Assembly: GCF_000382445.1 (NCBI RefSeq)
Contig: NZ_KB905472.1
Location: forward strand, 1,233,206 to 1,297,205
Length of the DNA: 64,000 nt
Direction of reading: 5' to 3'
Origin: Phocaeicola massiliensis B84634 = Timone 84634 = DSM 17679 = JCM 13223
GTDB taxonomy: Bacteria; Bacteroidota; Bacteroidia; Bacteroidales; Bacteroidaceae
The notes below the pieces were generated by a model, which had not been told where the DNA came from, ran no database searches, and worked only from the letters and a program-made list of their open reading frames with translations. Below, piece by piece: positions 48,189-54,827 of the stretch. The translations under genes and the position numbers were made by a program. Numbering within the stretch: the first letter of the stretch is position 1; each line of letters begins with the position of its first letter.

Positions 48189-49057
48189 AAGTAATAGTTT
48201 CATTCAGTGGTGGCAAAGATAGTCTTGCATCACTTCTTTGGGTGCGTAATAACCTAACAAAAGATTTTATTACAGTATTTTGTGATACAGGTTGGGAACA
48301 CCCATTGACCTATAAATATATCGAAGAAGTACAGGAACAACTTGGCTTAAATCTCATTACCGTCAAGTCAAAGAAGTTTAACGGCATGGTAGATTTGACA
48401 AAAAAGAAATCACGCTGGCCATCCTCGCAACGGAGATTCTGCACATCTGAATTGAAAACCATTCCGATGATTGACTACATACTCGATGAAGTAAACGATG
48501 ATGTTCTGATTATACAAGGAATACGTGCTGCCGAGAGTGCCAAGCGTGCCGAAATGTCCAAGCAATGTACGTACTTCAAGTATTATGTGCAGCCATACGG
48601 TAAGGATAAGAATGGTAAGGACAAGTACCACACCTATCGTCGTAAAGATGTATTGGCATTTCGAAAGAAATATGCTGATGACCTATTGCGTCCGGTATTC
48701 GATTGGTCGGCACAACAAGTGATTGACTATATACTTGAAAATGGAATACAGCCTAATCCGCTCTACCGAATGGGCTACAAACGTGTTGGTTGCTTTCCTT
48801 GCGTGATGGCTTCACAACAAGACATTTACAATATCAGCGTACAAGAGCCAGAAAGGATAAGCTACATTGCAGGTCTCGAACAACAGTTCAACAGCAGTTT
48901 TTTCGGCCCTGATAAAATTTCATCTAAGTATTATAAGGGTGAATATCCTCTAATCAGCGATGTTGTTCGTTATGTACAAAGTAAACGTGCAGGTGGTTCT
49001 CTGTTCGATGATGATGTGGCAACAAGTTGTATGAGCTACTATGGGCTTTGTGAATAA
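48185..49057 (+). CDS. PAPS-reductase-family PP-loop protein
   Basis: 290 residues. The ATP-binding PP-loop is VSFSGGKDSLASLL at the N-terminus; QRRFCTSELKTIPM with MGYKRVGCFPCVMASQ brings cysteines typical of the phage PAPS-reductase/DndC-like group. In phages these proteins are commonly called PAPS reductase but sulfur activation for nucleic-acid modification is also possible. Neighbours are a DNA methyltransferase and zinc proteins, not cysteine-synthesis genes. Confidence 0.82.
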   Translation: MKVIVSFSGGKDSLASLLWVRNNLTKDFITVFCDTGWEHPLTYKYIEEVQEQLGLNLITVKSKKFNGMVDLTKKKSRWPSSQRRFCTSELKTIPMIDYILDEVNDDVLIIQGIRAAESAKRAEMSKQCTYFKYYVQPYGKDKNGKDKYHTYRRKDVLAFRKKYADDLLRPVFDWSAQQVIDYILENGIQPNPLYRMGYKRVGCFPCVMASQQDIYNISVQEPERISYIAGLEQQFNSSFFGPDKISSKYYKGEYPLISDVVRYVQSKRAGGSLFDDDVATSCMSYYGLCE

Positions 49058-49069
49058 AAAAGGAATGGT

Positions 49070-49339
49070 ATGGCAAATATAAAAGACAATAAAAAAGGAT
49101 TCAAGGTAATCCAAATAAGTAGGAAAGAACTTGTAGAGGAATTAGGACAATATGGTGCAATAGGAATTTGTGACTACTGCAACGAAACTGCATCTACAGG
49201 CTATTACATAGCTGTGCTAAATCAATGGTTTTGCCCGAAATGCTATCAAGAATGGTATCATCGCGCTACTTATTATCCGGAAGATGCAAAGGTAGAAAAC
49301 AGAAATTTTGAATTTTACAAAAATATTTTTGGGTTATGA
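49070..49339 (+). CDS. Small zinc-finger-like protein
   Basis: 89 residues with two cysteine pairs, CDYCNETA and FCPKCYQEWY, suggesting a treble-clef or ribbon zinc site. No known family. Four-base overlap with the next gene. Confidence 0.65.
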   Translation: MANIKDNKKGFKVIQISRKELVEELGQYGAIGICDYCNETASTGYYIAVLNQWFCPKCYQEWYHRATYYPEDAKVENRNFEFYKNIFGL

Positions 49340-49806
49340 CAAAAATAAAACTGAATTGGGCATACGCCAAAGGCGAATTAGATACTGATACATTGAAACT
49401 TATTTGCCTACCAGCACGAGGCAAACGCTTATTTGGTGCGGATGAATTGGATGCAGAACTTTGTATAAAGGACGGGATGAATTACCAAATAGCCGAAATC
49501 CACTTAGGTGATGTGGAAAGTTCAAACATCCTTTGCGAAGAGATAGCAAGGCGTTGGAATGAGTTTGAGGAATGGCACGAGTGTAAAGAAAATACGGAAG
49601 ATATGCCGGTAATTGGAACGAAATGTATTCTCCGTGTCGAGTATTTGAACTTGGACGATGATGAATTGCATACTGATTACTTGCTATCCGTTTGGAATGG
49701 TTTAGGTTGGACGAAAGATGATTTGAAGCGGATAGCGGAGATAACGAATAAATATAAGATAACCCATTGGAAACAGATTAGCAAACCGAAAGGAGTTGAA
49801 GAATGA
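49336..49806 (+). CDS. Unknown prophage protein (156 residues)
   Basis: Acidic protein, no membrane segment. The C-terminal half (CILRVEYLNLDDDELHTDYL, ITHWKQISKPKG) ends in a 'THWkqI' motif like the DUF551-type tails seen in phage accessory proteins. Four-base overlaps with both neighbours show tight coupling. Confidence 0.6.
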   Translation: MTKIKLNWAYAKGELDTDTLKLICLPARGKRLFGADELDAELCIKDGMNYQIAEIHLGDVESSNILCEEIARRWNEFEEWHECKENTEDMPVIGTKCILRVEYLNLDDDELHTDYLLSVWNGLGWTKDDLKRIAEITNKYKITHWKQISKPKGVEE

Positions 49807-50120
49807 AAAAGGACATCAAGGATGCAATAAAGGAGCATCTTCGTGCAAAAGCGTTTGTAGCAGACCCGAATAATCTAGGTTTTGTAGATAGGTTTTTAGA
49901 ACACACTAAAGCTGCGGAATGGGGCGCAGAATGGCGCATCAACAGCGTGTGGCATGATGCAAAAGAATGTCCGGAAAGGAAAAGAAATTATCTTGCTCAA
50001 TGCAAAAATGGTAGATTTAACGTAATCCCTGATTCGATGAATTGGGATAACTTTTACAAAAAAGCAGAAATTATCCGTTGGGCATACATCGAAGATTTAC
50101 TACCTAATATGGAGGATTAA
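49803..50120 (+). CDS. Unknown prophage protein (105 residues), DUF551-like
   Basis: The centre and end (WHDAKECPERKRNYLAQCKN, IIRWAYIEDLLP) follow the DUF551 pattern 'W.da.e.P......' to 'v.rWayi.dLlP'. Function unknown. Part of the run of small co-translated genes. Confidence 0.55.
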   Translation: MKKDIKDAIKEHLRAKAFVADPNNLGFVDRFLEHTKAAEWGAEWRINSVWHDAKECPERKRNYLAQCKNGRFNVIPDSMNWDNFYKKAEIIRWAYIEDLLPNMED

Positions 50121-50123
50121 ATC

Positions 50124-50429
50124 ATGAAACCTATATTGAACACTGAAGACATTAGGAAATTAAAGACTGATGAACGCTTAATTGAATGTTCTTGCGGCAA
50201 AGTGAATTATTATAGATTCCTATGTTTCCACCCACGAAACACGAATTATGTAATTCTATTGAATCATTGCGAAGAGCCTGAAAGGTTTTTTATTCAAAAC
50301 CTTATAGACCGGTTCTATACAAATTATACAAGTCGTGATATAATCACTTATCGTAGAGATTACGCCATTAAGAAACTCAAAGAGTTTGAACAAGCGTTGT
50401 CTGAATTAGGAGATAAAGATGAGTTATGA
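50124..50429 (+). CDS. Unknown prophage protein (101 residues)
   Basis: Mixed alpha/beta composition, with ERLIECSCGKVNYYRFLCF at the N-terminus and a helical end (AIKKLKEFEQALSELG). No family recognised. Overlaps the next start by four bases. Confidence 0.5.
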   Translation: MKPILNTEDIRKLKTDERLIECSCGKVNYYRFLCFHPRNTNYVILLNHCEEPERFFIQNLIDRFYTNYTSRDIITYRRDYAIKKLKEFEQALSELGDKDEL

Positions 50430-50716
50430 GATATGCACTTAGAAATCAAGATAAGATTGCTGCTGCATATAGCTCCGAATACTTGAAAGAGCATATAATC
50501 GGAAGCCTTGACAGTTATTTCAATGTTCCAAGAAGTCAAGAAGAGGTTGAGGATTTTATTTACAGTTCGTGTGTTTGTTATAGCACAAATCAAGGTAACT
50601 ACCCAATCATGCAAATTAATGACATTGCAGACGATAATGCCATGTTGGAATTTGCGTGGATAGGAACTCAATATGATGTGATTAAACTTGCTTTTTTAGG
50701 CAGAATGAAAGGATAA
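50426..50716 (+). CDS. Unknown prophage protein (96 residues)
   Basis: Soluble and helical (IAAAYSSEYLKEHIIGSLDS, FNVPRSQEEVEDFIYSSCV). No family recognised; five bases from the next gene. Confidence 0.5.
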   Translation: MRYALRNQDKIAAAYSSEYLKEHIIGSLDSYFNVPRSQEEVEDFIYSSCVCYSTNQGNYPIMQINDIADDNAMLEFAWIGTQYDVIKLAFLGRMKG

Positions 50717-50720
50717 ACCA

Positions 50721-50915
50721 ATGAAAAATGTAACGAAACTCGCTAAAAAGTCCGCAGGGCTTAGCCAAAAATGTTCGATTTGCCCACTTATGCAAAGATG
50801 CACTTTAGAAATCCATAGAGCTTGTTTTGACAGCTTTGTAGAGGGTTTCAAGAAAGGAGCCAGAGTAGCAGAAAAAGAAAAAAACAAGAAATTCAAAACA
50901 ATAAGAAATGAGTAA
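50721..50915 (+). CDS. Small basic cysteine-containing protein
   Basis: 64 residues. Four cysteines at CSICPLMQRCTLEIHRACF suggest a metal site; the tail is very basic (VAEKEKNKKFKTIRN). Stop overlaps the methyltransferase start by eight bases. Confidence 0.55.
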   Translation: MKNVTKLAKKSAGLSQKCSICPLMQRCTLEIHRACFDSFVEGFKKGARVAEKEKNKKFKTIRNE

Positions 50916-51393
50916 AGCAAAAATCATATTAGATGCCTGTTGCGGCAGTAGGATGTTTTGGTTTGATAAAGAAAACCCTTTGGTCTTATTTACTGACATC
51001 AGAGATGAAGAACACATTCTTTGTGATGGTAGAAGTTTGAAAATCCACCCAGACGTTGTATCTGACTTTACGGCAATGCCATTCTTGAATGAATCCTTTA
51101 AACTGGTAGTATTTGACCCTCCCCATTTGCTAAAGGTTGGTAAAGATAGTTGGTTAGCCAAGAAGTATGGTAAACTTCCTGAAGATTGGCCAAGATTGAT
51201 AAAGAAGGGCGTAGATGAATGCTTTCGTGTGCTGGAAGACTACGGAGTTTTGATTTTCAAATGGAATGAAGACCAAATAACAGTCAAAGAAGTGTTGAAA
51301 GCTATCGAACGGCAACCTCTGTTTGGGCATACCACCGGAAGACATGGAAAGACCATGTGGATGTGCTTTATGAAATTACCAATTAACGAATAA
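50908..51393 (+). CDS. SAM-dependent methyltransferase-like protein
   Basis: 161 residues, a minimal class I methyltransferase fold. Motif I-like ILDACCGSRMFWFD, acidic second strand VLFTDIRDEE, catalytic-loop-like VVFDPPHL. DPPH resembles the (D/N)PPY motif of amino-methyltransferases, so adenine or cytosine N-methylation of DNA is possible. No target-recognition domain is present. Confidence 0.78.
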   Translation: MSKAKIILDACCGSRMFWFDKENPLVLFTDIRDEEHILCDGRSLKIHPDVVSDFTAMPFLNESFKLVVFDPPHLLKVGKDSWLAKKYGKLPEDWPRLIKKGVDECFRVLEDYGVLIFKWNEDQITVKEVLKAIERQPLFGHTTGRHGKTMWMCFMKLPINE

Positions 51394-51420
51394 CGGATTA
51401 TAAAATTTGAAAATATAAGT

Positions 51421-51624
51421 ATGAAAAAGGTAATTGGGAAAATATATATCTATAAGGTACTGCCACCTTATAAGAATTGGTACAGTATCAAGACTGATGA
51501 TGGGCTAAATCGTAGTAATGTCGTAATTGTTGGGAAAAAGCAATTATTGAAAGTAGCTTTAGCATTGATTGTTATGGCTCTGTTTAACAAAAATACTACT
51601 ATAAATAAATTCAAAACAAATTAG
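51421..51624 (+). CDS. Unknown small prophage protein (67 residues)
   Basis: Basic start (VIGKIYIYKVLPPYKNWYSI) and a hydrophobic helix (QLLKVALALIVMALFN) that may touch the membrane. No family recognised. Confidence 0.45.
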   Translation: MKKVIGKIYIYKVLPPYKNWYSIKTDDGLNRSNVVIVGKKQLLKVALALIVMALFNKNTTINKFKTN

Positions 51625-51631
51625 GAAAGAT

Positions 51632-51922
51632 ATGAAAAAAAGATTAGCAAGAAAGATTCTTTATGTCACTTCCGTATTTGGAAATTGGGATAGTAATTAT
51701 CAACCGTATTCAATTCCACAACAGCAGAAAGCATTGAAAGTTTTGAAAATTCCAATGGATATCAGAGATACGATCTTAGAATACGGAGTATTTGGCAAAA
51801 TCCCTGTTGAATACAGAAAGTATAATCCGGTGGAGATTTTCCAAATTATGCTTAGTAAAAACATGAATCCCGGATCTGTAAAAGAGTTTCGCAGGTGTAT
51901 GAAGCAGATTCTAAACAAATAA
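51632..51922 (+). CDS. Unknown prophage protein (96 residues)
   Basis: Basic, helical protein (RLARKILYVTSVFGNWDSNY, VEIFQIMLSKNMNPGSVKEF). No family recognised. An alternate frame runs into the next gene. Confidence 0.5.
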   Translation: MKKRLARKILYVTSVFGNWDSNYQPYSIPQQQKALKVLKIPMDIRDTILEYGVFGKIPVEYRKYNPVEIFQIMLSKNMNPGSVKEFRRCMKQILNK

Positions 51923-51939
51923 TTCAAATCGGAACAAAT

Positions 51940-52194
51940 ATGAATAAAAAAGAAATCATACGAACCATCAAATCCTTTAAGAAGATTCGGAAAAAAGGCA
52001 TTCCTCAGACAGAGCGTGGAATCAGTTACTGGGACATTCATGAGAAACGATACACCACCTATGAAATAGCTGCACGCTTTTTACGGATGAAAGGCTATAA
52101 CGTGCGAATTGAGATAGGTGATAATACAGAGAATCCCTCTTATTGTTTCGGATACATACGGTTCTATAGGTATGTGGCAATCAGTTTTAACTAA
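51940..52194 (+). CDS. Unknown small basic prophage protein (84 residues)
   Basis: Starts MNKKEIIRTIKSFKKIRKKG; the segment YTTYEIAARFLRMKGYNVRI may be a short helix-strand unit. I use the ATG at 51940, since the longer frame starts inside the previous gene. Confidence 0.5.
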   Translation: MNKKEIIRTIKSFKKIRKKGIPQTERGISYWDIHEKRYTTYEIAARFLRMKGYNVRIEIGDNTENPSYCFGYIRFYRYVAISFN

Positions 52195-52211
52195 TAACAA
52201 AAATAAGAGCA

Positions 52212-52730
52212 ATGGAATTTAAATCGCAAATATGTACTACCCATGAGCAGTCAAAAAGATTGCTTGCTTTGGGACTAAAGCCGGGAACGGCAGATATGGT
52301 GTATCATTACACAAAGAGTAAAGTACCTGCATTGGAATGGGAGTTGCAAACTAAGCCGCCAACATCAAGAGGGAAGTTTTGGACGCCGGAAAGAATAGCA
52401 AAGTTAGCATCGCCTTTTCATAAGCATCCAGATGGAACACCGATGACCGGTGAAGAAGTATTTGATAGATTGTGGGGTGAGGATGTCCCTGCATGGAGTT
52501 TGTGTAGGCTGTTGGAGTTACTTCCGACCGAAATCAGAATAGGAACCAGTGAGAATGTTTTTGGCTTGTTTCACGAAACAAGCGATGCATGGTTACTCTC
52601 TTATCCTTATGTGAAATCCTTTGAAACCGCATCACCTATCGAATCTTGTGTATTGGCTATTGGTTGGCTGATTGACAATGGACGCTTTAACAAAGAATAC
52701 TACAATGAAAAAGATAATGTTCAACGATAA
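52212..52730 (+). CDS. Unknown prophage protein (172 residues)
   Basis: Soluble. Features TTHEQSKRLLALGLKPGTAD and PAWSLCRLLELLPTEI with a C-terminal helix (SPIESCVLAIGWLIDNGRFN). This type recurs in Bacteroides phages as hypothetical. It overlaps the ASCH gene by 26 bases. Confidence 0.65.
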   Translation: MEFKSQICTTHEQSKRLLALGLKPGTADMVYHYTKSKVPALEWELQTKPPTSRGKFWTPERIAKLASPFHKHPDGTPMTGEEVFDRLWGEDVPAWSLCRLLELLPTEIRIGTSENVFGLFHETSDAWLLSYPYVKSFETASPIESCVLAIGWLIDNGRFNKEYYNEKDNVQR

Positions 52731-53397
52731 ATACGGCTTAACTCAGGCTGTATTGGATGGTCGGAAGACGCAGACCCGAAGAGTCATCAAATGTCCGAGA
52801 GAATTTAAAGGGGAATGGGTAGCCGGATTCAACATACATATACGTCAGTCCGATAAGAAAGTAGTTGGCTGGCCATGTATGTACGATGCAGACGAAAGAG
52901 AATTTGACGGCGGAGAAATTCTACCACGTTACAAGGTTGGTGAAATTGTGGCTGTAGCGCAAAGCTATAAGAACGCAGGTTTTAGACCTGATAAGGTCTT
53001 GTATAGAAGCATTCCCGAAATAGATGGATATGTCAAAGAAACTGCTTGTTGTCAAAAGGGCTGGAACAACAAAATGTTTGTTGCACCTAACCTCATGCCC
53101 CATCAAATTCGCATAACCAACGTCCGCATACAGCGATTGCAGGATATTTCTGATGAAGATTGCTTGGCAGAAGGTGTTGTGAAGATTGTACATAGTATTC
53201 CGACAAAAGCTCCTCAGTACATAACTGGGTATTATCCATCTATGTCATTGAAAGAAGCCGCCGGTAAGCTCGGATGGGGACGTGCTTACTCTACTCCTCA
53301 ATATGCCTATGCCGACCTCATTGACAAAGTGTCCGACGAAGGCACATGGGAAAGTAATCCGTGGGTGTGGGTTTATGAATTTGAATTAATGAAATAA
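52705..53397 (+). CDS. ASCH-domain protein
   Basis: 230 residues from the ATG at 52705. LTQAVLDGRKTQTRRVI is the classic ASCH/PUA-like opening, YKVGEIVAVAQSYK the RNA-contact strand, and IRITNVRIQRLQDISDEDCL the closing motif, with an insert of about 60 residues. ASCH domains bind RNA or modified nucleosides. In phages they often sit among DNA modification genes, as here. Confidence 0.8.
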   Translation: MKKIMFNDKYGLTQAVLDGRKTQTRRVIKCPREFKGEWVAGFNIHIRQSDKKVVGWPCMYDADEREFDGGEILPRYKVGEIVAVAQSYKNAGFRPDKVLYRSIPEIDGYVKETACCQKGWNNKMFVAPNLMPHQIRITNVRIQRLQDISDEDCLAEGVVKIVHSIPTKAPQYITGYYPSMSLKEAAGKLGWGRAYSTPQYAYADLIDKVSDEGTWESNPWVWVYEFELMK

Positions 53398-53399
53398 TC

Positions 53400-53561
53400 A
53401 TGAGCATTGCAGAAGATATTATAGACGGTTGGTGTTGCCAACTTTGTGGTGTGTACTTTGAAGAAGAACACGGTTACCCTGTTGTTTGCGAAAGCTGCTA
53501 CAACGAACTATCAGAAGAAGAAAAGAAAGATTATCAATTAGCAACCCATAAAGAATTTTAA
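53400..53561 (+). CDS. Small zinc-ribbon protein
   Basis: 53 residues with CCQLCGVYFEEEHGYP and VCESCYNEL, a four-cysteine ribbon (CxxC...CxxC), followed by an acidic helix. This is a common companion in Bacteroides phage early regions. Function unknown. Confidence 0.65.
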   Translation: MSIAEDIIDGWCCQLCGVYFEEEHGYPVVCESCYNELSEEEKKDYQLATHKEF

Positions 53562-53573
53562 TGTATTTATCAT

Positions 53574-53777
53574 ATGGATGCAAAAACATTCTTTACCAAG
53601 GTAGTTCTGATGCGCAAAGCACAGAAAGACTATTTCAAGTGTCGCACCCAACAAAACTTGCGGAAATGCAAGGCATTTGAAACGGAAATTGACGGAGAAA
53701 TTGAACGTGTAAATAGTATTACCGGAGTTTCTTCCGTTTCCAAAGAACCCCGACAGACAAATTTATTCACTGATTAA
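53574..53777 (+). CDS. Unknown small prophage protein (67 residues)
   Basis: Helical and basic (VVLMRKAQKDYFKCRTQQNL), ending PRQTNLFTD. The terminal 'QtnLF' pattern resembles the short peptides that bind the sliding clamp (QxxLF), so clamp binding is a possible role; untested. Confidence 0.55.
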   Translation: MDAKTFFTKVVLMRKAQKDYFKCRTQQNLRKCKAFETEIDGEIERVNSITGVSSVSKEPRQTNLFTD

Positions 53778-53787
53778 ATCATACAAT

Positions 53788-54024
53788 ATGAACTCAACTG
53801 TATTAAAAGAAATCATGGCATTCCTTTTCGGACGCAAATATTATGCCAACATTGTAGCAACAAAAGGAACAACAAAGCAAGAAATCTGTTCTTACATTTT
53901 TGCAACAAAAGAAGCCGCCAACCGGCATCGACTGGAAATCGAAACAACTCTGTCATTCCGATTTGTCGAAACAGTTTCTTTCCGTTCACGCCGGATATAT
54001 TTCGATTCGTCTGTAAAAAGTTAA
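53788..54024 (+). CDS. Unknown small prophage protein (78 residues)
   Basis: Alpha/beta protein (YYANIVATKGTTKQEICSYI, ATKEAANRHRLEIE). No family recognised. Confidence 0.5.
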   Translation: MNSTVLKEIMAFLFGRKYYANIVATKGTTKQEICSYIFATKEAANRHRLEIETTLSFRFVETVSFRSRRIYFDSSVKS

Positions 54025-54060
54025 ACCATAATAATCTGTGAATCATTCTATTTTCGTATT

Positions 54061-54486
54061 ATGATTATCAAAAAACTAAAAACATGGTGGCAGTCACGTA
54101 ACTACTATGTGATTGCCGATGGTAACGACAATTCAATCACGCTATCCAAACGCTTGTTTCTCCATATCAAAGGTAAGGCGAAAAAGGGCGATGCAGCCCA
54201 AGTGTTTGTTTTCAGAATTGCCGGACAAGATTCTTTCGGCTTCACCGTCAATCCAAATATCGGACAACCGACGCAACTATGCGATATTCAATATAATGAC
54301 AAGTATAAGTGCATAGGCTTTGAAAGTCTGTGCCCGTCGGTCGGTCTTATGCTTTATGAGCATGGGTTACCCGGTGATAGTATAGTCAAACTGTCTGTGT
54401 CTATACATCATACAAGCAAAGGTCTCATCTATTATCAAATTGAAAAGCCCAATGGAAAGTATATTAGGAAATACAAGAAAGGCTGA
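54061..54486 (+). CDS. Unknown prophage protein (141 residues), beta-rich
   Basis: Basic start MIIKKLKTWWQSRNYYVIAD and many short strands (QVFVFRIAGQDSFGFTV, SIVKLSVSIHHTSKGLIYY). The small group of genes from here to 57.5 kb recurs together in Bacteroides prophages and may be virion-related. Overlaps the next gene by 35 bases. Confidence 0.55.
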   Translation: MIIKKLKTWWQSRNYYVIADGNDNSITLSKRLFLHIKGKAKKGDAAQVFVFRIAGQDSFGFTVNPNIGQPTQLCDIQYNDKYKCIGFESLCPSVGLMLYEHGLPGDSIVKLSVSIHHTSKGLIYYQIEKPNGKYIRKYKKG

Positions 54487-54820
54487 TATAGTATTCTATT
54501 CTTCGGGAAGAATAGACATTACATCTCATATAGCCAAGCAACTTCATCTCTCGCGAGGTGATGTCCTGGATATTATGAGTGAGAACGGAGAATTATATCT
54601 TTATGTCAGATACCGCTCACCAACCGGCGGTCGGCATGAAGCATGTGTGTTTCCATCCAATAGGCAAGGGAAACATTTCAGAGCCTCATCTAAAAGGCTG
54701 TGCTCCGCCATACTTGATGTGTCGGGTGTAACAGACAAGGCGAGATTATGCGTTGGAGAGCCTAAGGAAAGCCAATATCATGGCACATTGCTACCAATCA
54801 TTACCAAACTCCTTTTGTAA
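54452..54820 (+). CDS. Unknown prophage protein (122 residues), AbrB-like hint
   Basis: The segment GRIDITSHIAKQLHLSRGD followed by VLDIMSENGELYLYVRY resembles the strand-turn pattern of AbrB/SpoVT swapped-hairpin proteins, without proof. The start at 54452 was chosen because the longer frame uses TTG. Eight bases before the large gene. Confidence 0.5.
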   Translation: MESILGNTRKADIVFYSSGRIDITSHIAKQLHLSRGDVLDIMSENGELYLYVRYRSPTGGRHEACVFPSNRQGKHFRASSKRLCSAILDVSGVTDKARLCVGEPKESQYHGTLLPIITKLLL

Positions 54821-54827
54821 GAAAGAT

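Noticed and set aside
48185..49057. Dnd phosphorothioation system
   Set aside because: Only one PP-loop gene is present; DndA, B, D and E partners are missing.
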